Assembly: GCA_945859605.1 (NCBI GenBank)
Contig: OX243811.1
Span: 51,220,376-51,284,375 of the forward strand
Length of the DNA stretch: 64,000 bases
Reading direction: 5' to 3'
From: Lumbricus rubellus
Taxonomy: Eukaryota > Annelida > Clitellata > Crassiclitellata > Lumbricidae
Part shown: piece by piece, positions 36,563-49,600 of the stretch
How the letters are laid out: each line of letters opens with the position of its first letter
Numbering within the stretch: position 1 is the first letter of the stretch
The notes under the pieces: model-generated
Databases searched by the model: none
What the model was told of the DNA's origin: nothing
The model's input: the letters and a program-made list of their open reading frames with translations, nothing else
Translations under genes and position numbers: made by a program

Positions 36563-37339
36563 GCTTTTGTCTTTGAAACAGTTAGTCTGCCTGACTTTCA
36601 CTGGTCATGCAGTCATATGCAGCTCTAAATTTGTTTCTCTGGTGGTTGATTTAAGCTGTGATGCAATGCATGTATTAAAAGTGTACACTAGCTCCTCCTG
36701 ACATGTTACAATAGCAGGCAACCCACAAATATGAACTGTCCCTGTCAGAATCTCTTGTCAGGTAGTGTTCTCTAAGTACAATACTTTAGGCTCAGTAACA
36801 TCTGGAGAAAAGGCCACATTGACTACTATTTTACCTGGCAATTGATTGCTCAAATTTTTCTGGCTGCACAAGCATAGATCTGCTATTTCTAGACAATCCG
36901 TTTTTGAGTGTACTTCAGAGAGATTTATCTGCAGTGTTTTGGTTTGGATTCCAGTTTCAATGCGTTAAATGATGCAGGCAGTTCTGATTGGATGATGATT
37001 GGTGTAAAGGTGTATGAATTGACCTGAATGTGAATGTAATTAGATGAGTTGCAGGTGTCTTCGTATATATGACTGATAAAAATCCACAGGATCAGACATA
37101 AATAATTCGACATTTATAGCTTTAACACCTTGACCAAATTCTATCTCCGGATCTTTGTATCAATTTCCAACCAGACTCTTTGTGTATTTGCTTTGAAGCA
37201 GTTGTCTCTGCAAGCATGTCTGTCTGTTTGTGTTTTCTAGTATCTCTGAGTCTGGTTTGACTATTTCTGTACTTTTCTATGGATTTAGGCTTAAAAATCT
37301 CATTAACTGTACCTTTAACTTGGTGTAACTGTAGTTCAC

Positions 37340-37436
37340 TTGTGTGTGTGTGTGCATGCGTGTGTGTGTCTGTGTGTATCTATGCATGTGTGTGTGTGCA
37401 TGTGCGCGCGTGTGTGTGTGTGTGTGTGTGTGTGTC
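37340..37436. repeat. (TG)n microsatellite
   Basis: Long TG run with GCATG, TCTG and GCGCGC interruptions; open frames on both strands across it are artefacts. Confidence 0.97.
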
Positions 37437-38624
37437 TGGTATTGATATACATCTAGAAAGGAAGAAATGGATTTCCCAGCCGTCTTGCCTCGGTCACTGC
37501 ACACTGTTTGTCACAGCCTGCTGTAGATAATTTGGTCATTTCTGTGTTTAGTTTATTATGGGAAAATATTTATTGGAATTTCTTTGACCTCTGCATTATG
37601 AATGGCCTTCTTCTCATCATCCTCTGCTTCCATTGGCTCAGGTTTTCATCAAGAAATATTATATCATATCCCAATTGTGCCATTGTCTTGTGGCGCTGCT
37701 GCTTCTGCGAATGGCATTGACCATATCCTTATTGAAAAGCTCTGCATTCAGAGATATCAACTGACTTTTGCTCTTCCAACAAATTCCCTCCAGCTCATGC
37801 ATACACGCTATAGTTTCCTCGAGTAATGTCATTGCTCATATCCGGACTCTCTGCATGTTTCCCTAAACTAAATCTTTTCTACATTGTATGCTAGATTTCT
37901 TAATGTATATCTTAGCATGTAGAAAACGACATTAACTTTTTAGTTTATTAAGTTTGCTTTGGATATTGATTTTTGAATGAGTTCATTGAATATCAGATGC
38001 TAAGTTGATGTAGTTTAATTTTGAGCATGCGATGATCTTACTGATGTACCTCTAGATACAGAAATAATTTCACCATTATTTTTAGTCTATGCTTCTTGGT
38101 CTTTTGACTTTTGCTGCAGTTGATTGTCTGCCAAATGTAGTCCTTCGTTGTGTTATATATTACAAGATGGCATGCATTGCCTGACTGTTGAAATTGATGT
38201 TCTGAATTTGTAGAACTTTTACAGCATTCTATTCAGGAAGCTATTCCAAGCTCTTTCAGTTGTCATGGATAATAGGATTCTCTTGGGTTGTAAGGATCCT
38301 TAGAAGCAAAGGTTGAACTGGCACAGCTTCCTCTTATTGATATATGCATTCAATGTATTTTCTAACACTTTGACGGTCTCCTGGGATATTTAACTGCAAT
38401 TTATCTCTGATTTATGTCGTATGTCATTGTCAGTAGGTAGACCATTTCAAGAAGCTTCTGTTAACGCAATTACTGCGAGTCTATTAGTAAATGCTTTGAA
38501 CAAATATTTAGCATCTGGTATACAAATGTATGTACTTGGCATGTGTAATTGTATGATTCAGCGTGTGTGTTTGTTTTTTGAACGCATGTGTGTGTGAGTT
38601 TGCAAGTATACGTAGTATTATGTA

Positions 38625-39007
38625 CACTGTGTCTGGGATAAATTCCAAGCCCCAAAATATGGATGAAGAAACTATGGTAGATATAAATAATCAATTAAAA
38701 AAACTTCTAAACCTTTTTGACCCTGACATAATTGCCAACAAAGTTAGAGAGTAATGCAGGAGAAAGTATACAAGACAAAGGTCAGAAACATTGAAGAACT
38801 CCATGAGCAAATTGTTACTGCTGTTAGTCAGTGGCGTGTACGCCTCGAAGCTTCTGTTGAAGCCAATAGCGGACATTTTGAATACAAGTTGAACTCAATA
38901 ATATTTCAGGATTAAATTGTTTTTTGAATTTTTAAAATTGATTACTACTATTTACTTTGTTTTCTTAATCATTATCATAAGGATTTGGAATTTTTCCAGA
39001 CACAGTG
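38625..39007 (+). mobile_element. 383-bp IS630/mariner-type deletion derivative
   Basis: TIRs CACTGTGTCTGG...AAATTCCAA (38625 on) and TTGGAATTTTTCCAGACACAG then TG (ending 39007) are inverted repeats flanked by TA (38623-38624 and 39008-39009). Inside are two short overlapping open frames (38659-38754 and 38754-38915); the second looks like the C-terminus of an IS630/mariner-type transposase. Confidence 0.8.
38754..38915 (+). pseudogene. Transposase C-terminal fragment (IS630/mariner-type)
   Basis: The 53-codon frame contains KVRNIEELHEQIVTAVSQW, RVRLEASVEANSGHFEY and KL. The pattern (N.EEL...I...V followed by R...C/S.EA..GHFE near the end) is what I know from the last 50 residues of IS630/mariner-like transposases. 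It lies inside a TIR/TA element, which supports the call. The DDE catalytic core is missing. The overlapping upstream frame (38659-38754, MDEETMVDINNQ...) may be a piece of the transposase N-terminus left by internal deletion. Confidence 0.55.
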
Positions 39008-39106
39008 TACATTTATGCAGTGGCTTTAAGAACGTGTCTTAATGCTTTTGGACTTGGCATCCAGTGCTCACACATATGTATTGGTGTTGCTTCCCATATC
39101 TTAGAT

Positions 39107-41270
39107 CAGGGGTGCGCAACCTTTTCGTCAGTGTCGGCCGCATCAAAGGCTTACATTTTGACTACGGCCGCCAGTGTTTAATCTAGTCCCCTCCTCTGAG
39201 GGGGGATATCGACGGTTCTGGGTAGAGACCAAGGAGCGTCCGGCGGACGATCGCCGTTGCGCGTTACACCGAGAGGGGGTTTGAATTTTTTTGAATTTCC
39301 ACATTGCAATGGTAGCATTTTAAGCTGTCATCTAAACAAAATTGCTGTACATTTTCAGTGCTGATAAGAGTCACTGTGGTTTAAGGCTTCAATAAATATA
39401 CTGAGGCCTACAATAATAATTTATTTTCGGCGATATACTGCTAATGTGTTGTCCGCTTTTAGGATTTTTATTAGGCCTACCTCACTGCAGATGAGTAATT
39501 TCATCAATTGATTATTAGCCGTCTCCACTACGAAAAATCACTTTCCCATTTCTCATATTATTTTACGTTTTTTCTCCTCTTCCAATGTTCACATTCTCTT
39601 TCAAGACATCATGCATAATCAACAGCTGACAATTTGTGATTTGCACTAAGTTTACACTTTACAGATAGAATACAGAAAAATCTAATATTGCTTCTCTTCT
39701 AGTCGCAGTGAGTGGGTGTTGTATTCATGCAGTCAGGCAAACGTATGATCAAAGTCTGAACCACACGCAGCTTTCTACGCCACCTGTTTTGCATTCTGCC
39801 CTGTGCACATAGCCTACAGTTGTACATTGTAACCTAATATACTTGAAAATTGTCTGTGGTGTAAGTTTCATTGGTCACACTCTCTCCCGCCAACAGCGGC
39901 CAGCTGACGGTCAGCCCGGCTCGTACAATATCAAGATCTTTCCACTCATTAGTTAGGGCCCCCAGAAATTCGCGATCTTGCGCAACGCAACTTTTCCGCA
40001 AATTTCCAGGTTTCGCGCAACAGCGCAAAAATTGCCAATCCGCGCGATTTTGGCGCAATTTTTGACAAAATCTTGCTAATTTATCTAAATTGGGCTTTGA
40101 TTGACTTAAAAATCACTTCAGCGCGCGGCAGTTCAACATAGCAACGAAACCGATGGGAGATAATCAAAATGGCGGCCGCCGAATGGGACGAAATTATAGA
40201 AGAATTTGTAGTTAAAGATCGTTATTTTTAGTAGTAATGCACAAAACTTAAAGTATAAAAAATTCCTGAACTTCACGGCCACACAATAAAATATGTTAGA
40301 CGAAGTTTCTCAAAGCGGTCACATGGCAGCGTCGCGTGCTGTCTCAGCTTATGACAGAACGAACGCATTTAATCTACATAGGCGACAGGCGTGCACACGA
40401 AGACGGAAATCTACTATTCAACACGTTTTGTAAATTGGTGATTCATTATAATATAGGCATATGATATATAATTAATACCATCTTGAAGTTGTAGGCCTAT
40501 TTCTAATGAGCGTAGATTTCGGTGGGCGTAAATTTTGCATGATTAAAATTCTTTGCAATCGTCTGAATACATTAATCTCATGGTTATAGAAACTTTATAA
40601 CTGCATTTTTGCCTGATTTTCTAATTTCTAGAACGCCAAAGTTTTACACTAAATGAAAAAATACTGTTAGAAAGATACTTTGGTACACTGATTCAACGAA
40701 AAACTATCGAAAATTATCATTTTTAACTTGCGCAAAATTGGCGCAAATTTTTGGTTTTTGGTGCGCAAATTTTTCAGTTTCTTGGCGCAAATTTCTGGGG
40801 GGCCTAATTAGTGGAGTAGTCTTGGTCCATAATAATATTCAATGATTGACTGTCCGGAGCTGGGCAGGCTATGGGATATCAGTACTCTGACGGGTTCTTT
40901 GAGCAACATCTGGAGGATACGTTACACACGCAGCTGATAGGCTACCTCTAAGATGCATGCACAAATTACACATGCGACAGACAATGGGGTGACTGTTATT
41001 TGCGTATGTGTGTGCGTGCGTGAGCGTGCGTGCGTGCTTCAAGTGAGAGTATCATAATTATAGGCTAAGGCTAATACCTACAGACACTAAAAAACCCAAA
41101 TGCAACTAATTGCTTCACATGACCTTAGCTTTAAAACAATGGAATAAAAATATTTATGAATTTATCTACAAACGGCCGCCAGTATGTTGTAGTTAGATTG
41201 GCGTCCACGGCCGCCAATGATTCCTTTCACGGCCGCATGCGGCCGTACGGCCGCAGGTTGCGCACCGCTG
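39107..41270. mobile_element. hAT-like element with GGCCGC-rich ends, TSD TCTTAGAT
   Basis: TIRs are CAGGGGTGCGCAACC (left) and CAGCGGTGCGCAACC (right, complement strand). TCTTAGAT lies at 39099-39106 and 41271-41278. ACGGCCGCC-type motifs fill both subterminal regions. It is interrupted by a second TIR element at 39954-40806. Without the insert it is about 1.3 kb and has no transposase frame. It lies upstream of the first EXT1 exon found, possibly in an upstream intron. Confidence 0.93.
39954..40806. mobile_element. TIR element nested in the hAT at 39107-41270
   Basis: The left end TAGGGCCCCCAGAAATT and right end AATTTCTGGGGGGCCTA are inverted repeats. ATTAGT is duplicated on both sides (39948-39953, 40807-40812). 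Both subterminal regions are filled with TTGCGCAA / GCGCAAATTT motifs. A 6-bp duplication is unusual for hAT, so the superfamily is left open. Size 853 bp; no transposase seen. Confidence 0.85.
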
Positions 41271-41278
41271 TCTTAGAT

Positions 41279-43553
41279 GTAATCACTAAAAACTATAGGG
41301 TATGAAGACAGTGTTCACTCAGATTCCTACATGAGTATTTATTATTCAACAGTCGTTGCAGAGTGAGAACATTTTGACAATCCATCTTTTCTACTGAAGA
41401 TTTGCTTGAGCTATCTATGGTTCTGACGTTTTATCGGTTAAATTGTGTTCTGCGAAGAAACGAAATGCAGTTGGGTTTCTTGCCTCCTGTTCTTATCAGT
41501 ATATAGCTTTTATCCTAAGGGAAGGATATTAATCTTGTCACGCACTGCTGTCAAATGAAGCTGTCTGGAGGTGGCTGTGCAGTGTCCAGCAACTTGGCTA
41601 CCTGGTACTTGCTTAATGAGAAAAGGTAGTTAGGCTAATTTATTGATTTACCTATATTGGTTGTCGTGCACCTGCAGGTGTTTAAGTGGAGAATGTATTT
41701 TTCGTTTTTAATGAGCCAGGATTCAGGTTAGAGATATATGCTGCCTCTCACAGCAGTGTTTAGTTGCTGGGAATAGAATTCTTATACTGAGGTTATTGTT
41801 CAGGGTTGCTGCAGAATATATCTGAAACACATGAAAAGTCTTACAAGTATGATGTCACATAGCACTTAACCATAACCATAACCATTCATGTCATAGGAAA
41901 GGCAACAAATCCTGCTTCCAACCATTTTACTGAGAAGTGCAAAATGTCAGATTATTATTATTGCCGTAAGTCTAATTGGTTATTGCAAGATAATGAGACT
42001 AAATGCACTGCAAACCTAAAAGAACGGGTTGCCTAGCAATATAACTGACAGTGCCAGACATTCTTAACTGTTTTTATCGTTATATACCGGTAGGTCTTTA
42101 TTTAATTAGCGTATCCAATAAGAAGCACTCAAAATGTGGAACTGCATGGGGAAGCCCAGTGACTGCACTATGAGGGAAGGCGTTTACAATAGGACGACAG
42201 ATTTTGAAGAGTAGGGCAATTTCAGACCGATGTTTAGATGGAGTATTTTAAAAAGCATGATGTCTATTCATCACATCGGAAGTTTCCTGTGATATGTTTA
42301 TATGTGTTAAAAATGATGAAGGATGAGATAATACCAGTGATAATTTCCATTCTATTGGACTCTGCAGCTTTGTTTAGTAGTGATTTGGTGAATGTGGTGG
42401 AGCATACTGTGTCCCTGTCCAACCTTCCAACATTTCACAGTCTATTTGTGATAATGGTTAACTACAAACAATTGCATTATGTCTGTTTCTTTCATATTTT
42501 TGATTATATACCCATTGCACATTTTTGAGTTTTGCCTTGCTATTTGAGTGGTTCTATATTTAACTATGTTTCTTGCTCAACCGTCCTACAATTGTATATA
42601 CTGCACTCTACGGACAGACACTGCCTGAATGTCAGCATTTTGTCTGTGACTATCTGCGTGGCTGGTCCTCTTTCGACAATTCAGTGGCTTTCAGACTTGA
42701 TGTAATACAATCAAGGGAGACAAAAACTCTGAACGGCCAACTACTGCCAGCCAGGAATGGCATTTCACGGGTCATTTTGTAACTGTGTCTAAGGCAATGA
42801 CAGTAAAAGCAACTGTTTTGTTTCGGCCTGCTGTGTCTCTGTCTTTGACTGTGCCTATAGTGTCCTTCATCCATTCTTAAAGTTTTTAGATTTTAATTAA
42901 ATAGCAGGGTCAGTTAAGTAAGTAAGTACCATAAGTGACTTTAATCTTTATAAAGTCTGTTGCAAAAGAGTCATACACTCTGGTATGCAGACATCGTAAA
43001 ACAAATACATAATCAATATCAGTTGGGTTACAGCATTCTTCCGCTTTTAATTTTGTCCCTCATATTATTGTCAATAAGAGTCAAGCCCTGTCACTGACCA
43101 CGGGCATAAGTCACAGGTTTCATTGGTGAAAAAGTTGGTTTACATTGTGGATGTTAATGATTGATTATGATTTTATTTGGTATACGTATATATGTGTGTA
43201 AAAAACTGTGTAAGTGATTTTCTGTAGTGATATATATGTGACTGAAGATGTTGTTAAACATTTGCAGCATTTGGCAAAATTTTTGTGATCGAAATGAATT
43301 GTCATGCTTGAGTTTCATTTTTAAAGGGCTTGGTTTACCATGAAGGATTTAAGCATGCCACAGTGCAGTGGGAATTTTGGTTTATCAAGTACATAAGAAT
43401 GATGTGTGCGTTTTACATTGGAGGGTTTTAAATTGGTAAGTGCCAAATGATGCGGTTCTGCTAATGAGCTCGTTATGTTTGTTTGTAGTTAAATGCTTTT
43501 AAAGAGCACAAGTGAAAGATCAAACTGATGTGTGCTTGTGTTTTGAATTGTAG
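41279..43553. other. Probable EXT1 intron, nothing recognised
   Basis: Immediately upstream of EXT1 exon a. The exon starts in mid-codon, so this stretch must contain intron; a preceding exon could be short and hidden. The short open frame at 42238-42528 does not match EXT1. Confidence 0.5.
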
Positions 43554-43628
43554 ATGGGACTACAAAGTGATGCTTAAAAACTCCACATTTTGCCTGGTGC
43601 CTCGTGGGAGACGACTCGGCTCGTACAG
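43554..43628 (+). CDS. EXT1: EXT1 exon a (GT47 domain, C-terminal part)
   Basis: Acceptor is ...gaattgtag before 43554 and donor is gtatga at 43629. The exon opens with the last base of a split codon, then encodes [20 protein letters not shown] and LGSY, and ends with two bases (AG) of an Arg codon completed by the next exon. The [14 protein letters not shown] block is a hallmark of the exostosin GT47 fold. Being only 75 bases it is easy to miss by ORF scanning. Confidence 0.93.
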
Positions 43629-46600
43629 GTATGAAGGAGTTTTCCAGCACTGGAAGACGGGTGCACAGGCAAATCTATCAGATTAAGTTTTTCTCTTACA
43701 CACTTGTTGACCTTTTCCGTTGTGGTGACCCGCATGGGCTGCATGCCTGCGAATATAAACAGGTGGTCATTACAATTGCATGAGATTACAGCAGCAGCAG
43801 ACCAGGCGGCGGATGCTCTGATGCTACTGTTGCTATTGATGCTGCTGATGCTGGTTCTATCATACATCCATTAGTGCATGCTGCCAAGGATGACACCGGA
43901 CTGTTTGGGAAACTGAATGTGAGACACATAGACAGAGATAGACAGAAAGACAGAGAAGGTGAATGAGACAAACAGAAGGTGGGTGAAAGAGACATACAGA
44001 GAGAAAGATAGACATAGGCGAGGAAAGATACAGGGACAGGTCTGTGAGTAAAGATAGCTTCATGATTGTCATGTTGGTAGTATGCTAGTGATTTTGTGTG
44101 TGTGTATAAAATTTTGCGGGTCTGCTTGTGTGTGTGTGTTTGTGTGAGTGTAGCAGGTGTGACTGCCACTTACAGTCTTGGCATTAAGCAAAAACAGTAT
44201 TATAGTGCATTGTACATAAAGCCCCATTGTGGTGTGATAACTTTTTTAAGTACGTGGTTTAAAACATTTTTGTCCTGAAGAATGGCTGAGATTTTTGCAT
44301 TCTTTGGTTGATCGCTGCATGATGTACTCTTTCATTGTATGGTGTTTAGTAATTTTTTTAATAGTACTTAATAAATTTAAATGTTTTGTAATATCTTTCT
44401 TTGTCAGATTGCCTAGGCATCTGGTAGTAAAATACAAGAAAACTTATTTGCAGCTATTGCTGTTATTGATTAGTTGGTTTAATTAATACATATTAATCAG
44501 CAGAAAAATCTGATTGTTTTCTGTGGCCCAACCATCTTGCAGCACGTGCACAAGAGGAGAAATGAATGATCTGATTCTGTTGTGTTGTGAAAAACGACGT
44601 CATTATTTATACATGTTCTTTAAGAATGTCATTATTTATACATGTTCTTTAAGATGTCATTATTTATACATGTTCTTTAAGACGTCATTATTTATACATG
44701 TTCTTTAAGAATGTCATTATTTATACATGTTCTTTAAGTGTATCTATTTATGTTCCATTCATCGTTGATGAGAATTTTTTCTCCCTTGATTCTTAGCAAG
44801 TTACTGGTGTGTGGCTGTTACACATGGGAGCAGCGGCGCTGTTTTGCTGTGTAAACACCTGCTTTCGGTGCTTTGTTTATAATTAGTTTGTTGTGATTTC
44901 GTTGATTGATTGCCGAGTCTGACGAATAATCCAATAAAAGATCTGCACTGCCTTTCACTAGTTTAATTGAGTAAGTGACTCAGGATGATGATTTTCTAAG
45001 TAAGAGCTACAGGAATGTGGTAGGTTTATAACTTTAGAATACCAACTGCCAAGATCAGAGTGACCGTACTGCTTGCTAGATTAAGGCGAGTCCTGAGAAT
45101 TATAATGAATGATCAGAGAGGCACAGCTGTTGAGCAAGTTCTTTCTGCTATCGGTGTGTCTAGGTTCCTGGAGTCATTGCAAGCTGGTTGCATACCTGTT
45201 CTTCTTAGCAACAACTGGGTCTTGCCTTTCTCCGAAGTGATTGATTGGAACAAGGCCGTCGTTTGGGCGGACGAACGACTTCTCTTGCAGGTAACAGAAC
45301 ACTGGCCTCGCTTCTTCTTTACGTCCGTGTTACTATTTTCCGTGTTACTATTTTCGCTCACTATTTTTACACATGTCTTCACTCACTATTTTTACACGTG
45401 TCTTCAGTTGGATGTGTTTTTCTCATGTTTTCATCGGCCGGCAGTATACGCATTAGTCAGTTTACAGAAGATGACTTTATTTGTGTTTAAAACTATTTGA
45501 TCAGAGGCATGAACAAGTGATAATAAGATGGAATTAGGCAGAAATAATCACCCTTCACAATTAATATAAAGCTCTACTTACAGGGTAGTCCTTTTCTCAT
45601 TTTAATGCCATTTCCCGAATGTTTGTGCATTAAGTGTTTAGTATGAATTTCAGTTGATATAACGCATAGAAAGATAAATGTTTATATTTGTGTTTTGCAC
45701 GACATTAAAAGTTATTTAATTGGTTTTCTGGTCGAAGTTCAGCTGCTAATCTCTTCTAGCCTCAATCCAAAGTGATGTAGGTGGTACATTGCCAGACACT
45801 GTGATGTGCAATTAAATCCTGGCGACCTTCAGCCTACATTGCTTCAGTCTGGATCCATTGCCTGAAGGCCAGAAGTGTAATTCATGGAGCACTTGCCAAT
45901 CATGACTTGAGTTACCCAAGAAAGAGGCTATTTGAGCGTTATTGCGTGAAAGACGTCTTATTGGAGAAAGTTGTTTGATTTCACCTCTGTTTACTCTCTA
46001 CACTATACAGGGTGGTCACAACTCTCAAAAACAGGGGCTCATGAAATTTGTTTTAAAAAATTGAAAACTTGGGGACACTCAGATAATTCCCTCAGCACTC
46101 AGAGAATTAATTGTTCAGATCTATTTAAGGCATATTTTTTACATGATTTCTTTGTGCAAAAATCCCACTTAAGTATATAACCTTGTGAGAATTGCATCAA
46201 GTATAGCACTATCCTGTGTGCGAAATGGTGACAGCATAAGTGAGTACAACTTTGCTGGTCTCAACGAAAGTCTTTATTCGCATGACAGAACATTCTCTCT
46301 CTGCTGTTGTTGGTATGAAAAGCGGAATATTACAAACTTTAGGGTTGAAATTAGCATAAACAGAGTTGCAGCCTTCATTTGAGAACTTCAGCACACCCAC
46401 CACCAGACTAGAGGAATTCTATGTCAAACTTCTAGACGATTGACCTGAATATGCAGCGATTTGGCACGTGTCATCAGATTAGATTGATTGTAGTGTTGTC
46501 ACATTCACATGTCACGTGTCATGGCAATGTGGCAGTAGAGAGAGATACTTGGAATCAGTGTCAAATGAAAATCTTCATGAAACGTCTAAGTTAGTTCCTC

Positions 46601-49600
46601 AACCAAAAGTTTTGATTCCTTCAACAATGCTTGTGGTATCCATGGAAGAAAACTAATACAATTATACAATATACATGTGTGGTGCTAAATCTGGACATGA
46701 AGAAGTAATACTTGAAAGTAAAGCCACAACAAAGGCAAGAGATGATGCAGAATCCGCTTCAAAGATGAAGATAACCTCTGAGATCAAAAGTGAAGAAGGC
46801 CAAGCTGGCTGTAGATGCAGCCTGTGCTGTGTTGAGCCATGATCATAAAGTAAAGGAGTTGAAGAACGGAACCAGTCTATAGTACAGAAGTTTAAACTAG
46901 GTGCATTCAGAACATGTATTATGTTTCTGACATGCGGTCATGGGTCTGCATCAGAAATGAGCGTTTCAAATTAAGAACATTTAGTGGTTTTATTTAGTTT
47001 GATTAATTATCTAAGTATTTTGCGTGATTGTTGAAGTAATGTGTTGGTCTTTTGTTTTTTTTGCTAATTGATCCGAACTATTTTGAGGGGGAAACATAAA
47101 AAGGAAGGAAGGCAAGGAAAAGTGTAGGAAAAGTGTGGTTATAAGGGAGAGGAGCAGGCTGCACAGAACATCTAACCTGAACTCTTCATACATGTATAAT
47201 TGCGTATATTTTGGAAAAGTGTTTAAGTGTGTCTGTAAAATTCTGAAATTACTTCTGGATAACCTACAAAGACTCGGGAATTTTTAAATTATGCTTCTGT
47301 TGCAACCTTGCTACTGAGTTTTATCGAGTTAAAAAATGTTAATGGATTGTATTTTTTAGATCCCTAGCATCGTACGCTCAATTAATCATGGTGATATCTT
47401 GGCTATGCGTCAACAGACACAGTTCCTGTGGGACACGTATTTTTCATCTATAGAAAAGATCGTTGGTACCACGTTAGAGGTAAACAAATTCGATGGTTAG
47501 AAATATGTCTAAGTTTATTCCATATGGTTTGAGTTGCTGTGCTCCTGATGTTATTCATTCATAAGTCAAATAAGTTTTATTATGAATGTAGCATTTGATA
47601 TGATATCAGTCAAACATTAAAATGCAAAGGTTAGTCTTGTGTATTAGTGAGATACTTGTTTAGTTTCACGGTTGTAAAGCTGTTTGAAGTTGCCAATGTG
47701 ACAGGCTTTGAACACTTAAGAAAATTCTTTGGAAAATAGCCAGAAGTTTCAAATGCTGATTTTCCTGTTGTAGAATTTATGTTACCATGCATTTCTAGCC
47801 TGTAGATCCTACTGTTTTTTTTCAGATCAGGTATACAGATGATAATGTCTTCCCCTGATTTTGCTAAATAAATGTTGATGTTTTTGCAAGGAATTGTTTA
47901 CTTTTTTATGCAGCATTTGTTGTGCGAGAAATATGCAATATTACTGAGTGCATATTTCGGGTAATTAATTATTGTTGTCAGTTTTGTAAAAGAGGCGTCA
48001 ACTGTTGCCAGAAAATTGGCTACCGATATATATCAGTCTCTTTGACACAATTGTGGCCCAAGAGAATAATTTGTTAGAAAATGTGTGTGTTGAGTATTTA
48101 TTAGATGGCTTGACTTCTCTTGGGAGCTGATTATGTCTCAACTGAAAGTGCTAAATGCGCACTCATTGTTTTCTACGCATAACGTGGCAAATTTCCAACG
48201 TTGTAATTTATCACTGTCAGTCCACAGCCTTCGCCAGCAATCATTGGCTGGCATTTTTGAGTCTAGATCGAGAACTGTAGAAAGTTATAATTGTTTTGAC
48301 AAAAATAAAATAAGTGAATTTGTGAATACAGTTTTAAAATTAAACCTGTTGCAGCGTTTCAACGCTTATGTACAGTGTGGTCGCCCCAATGGGTGGCGGA
48401 GAAGGGGGAGGGTTTTTGAATGATTTGATCCTGCTGAGCAGATTGCTTGAGTAGAGGTGTGCTGTCACGTCGTGTATTCGTGTATTAAGAGTGATTTGTT
48501 GTTGTACGTGCAGAGGTAAGGAGGGTGATGCCTTGAACCGTGAGATTGCTAGAGTGCTTAATGAAATAGGAATCCATCAGCCAATTATTCAAATCAATTG
48601 GTCTTAAAATGTGAAGCTTGATTACACTGTAGTTCATCATGTGCATCTTGATTACACCGTAATTCATCATGTGCGTCTTAATTATGCCGTAAATTTCCAT
48701 GTGCATCTTGATTACGCTGTAATTTATCATGTGCGTCTTGATTACGCCGTAATTTATCATGTGCGTCTTGTTTATGCCGTAATTTATCATGTGCATCTTG
48801 ATTATGCCTTAATTTATCAAGTGTGTTGTGTTTGCAGACACATTTGAATTTCCATTCATTTTGGTCTTCAGTGTTGAATATATCTGCAATGATTTCGACT
48901 CTTCTGTACATTTGCAGAGAAGCTGGTAGAATGCATTTTGTAAACTGCAGCTAGCTTAAGTGGCCATCAGACATCATATGCAAGTGACAGCGATGAAGTG
49001 TCTGCTTATGTTGGAGTGACTGGAGTGTCTGTGTTGTCGTCGCAGAGTTCCTCAAACGTTGAGAAGTCCTTTGGGATGGAATGTGGGGGTGGGGAAGGGG
49101 ACAACGAAGAGGTATCAGTAGATGTATCACCACTTGGATAGGTTCCTTGCTTGCTGCTCCATGAAACCCAACCTGGTGAGGCATGTAGCATCCTCCTGGT
49201 CAATGTGATGTCATATGCAACATCTTTGATCTGACCTACCGGTATTAAAGGCCATGTGCCACAAGGATACGTAAGACATGGAAGGACTGCTGTACGTGAT
49301 TACATATGTGCAGTGTTTGATTATAATCTGTTCTTAAATTGATTACTTTTGTGGTTTGAGAAATTTATTGCTTATAGTTATTAGGCATCCACAAATTATG
49401 TAATTTTTTATTGTCTATTTGGTGGACATTTTTAGTAATTAGTTTTGGCTACATTTTAGGTGTTTGTATTTCTAAGTTTTGTTTGACTGTTGATTGACTT
49501 TTTCAATTGGTTTAAATTGTCACTATTTCATTTTCGTCTGTACTAACTGATTACCTTCTAAGTAAAGTGATTGCTTGTTAATTATGTGCAACTTTTAGTT

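Larger units (their letters stand above)
30320..38622. other. No gene recognised; minisatellites and simple repeats
   Basis: Apart from the repeats and fragments listed separately, nothing coding is supported. If EXT1 N-terminal exons are present they should lie on the + strand in this region or further upstream, but none of the conserved GT47 strings was found by eye. Confidence 0.45.

Noticed and set aside
37277..37530. Open frames on both strands with His-Thr or Val-Cys repeats
   Set aside because: Translations of the TG/CA microsatellite.
43786..44169. 127-codon - strand open frame rich in Leu/Ser/Cys in an EXT1 intron
   Set aside because: It comes from GACAGA-type simple sequence and a TG run; no family match.
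45060..45163. Open frame extending upstream of EXT1 exon b as an alternative start
   Set aside because: A consensus acceptor at 45161-45163 joins exon a in phase and restores the family sequence; the upstream residues match nothing in EXT1.
49006..49203. Ser/Pro/Thr-rich - strand open frame in an EXT1 intron (ends [11 protein letters not shown])
   Set aside because: Two overlapping frames are open here and nothing is recognisable; it may be a decayed retroposon piece, but there is no evidence for a gene.
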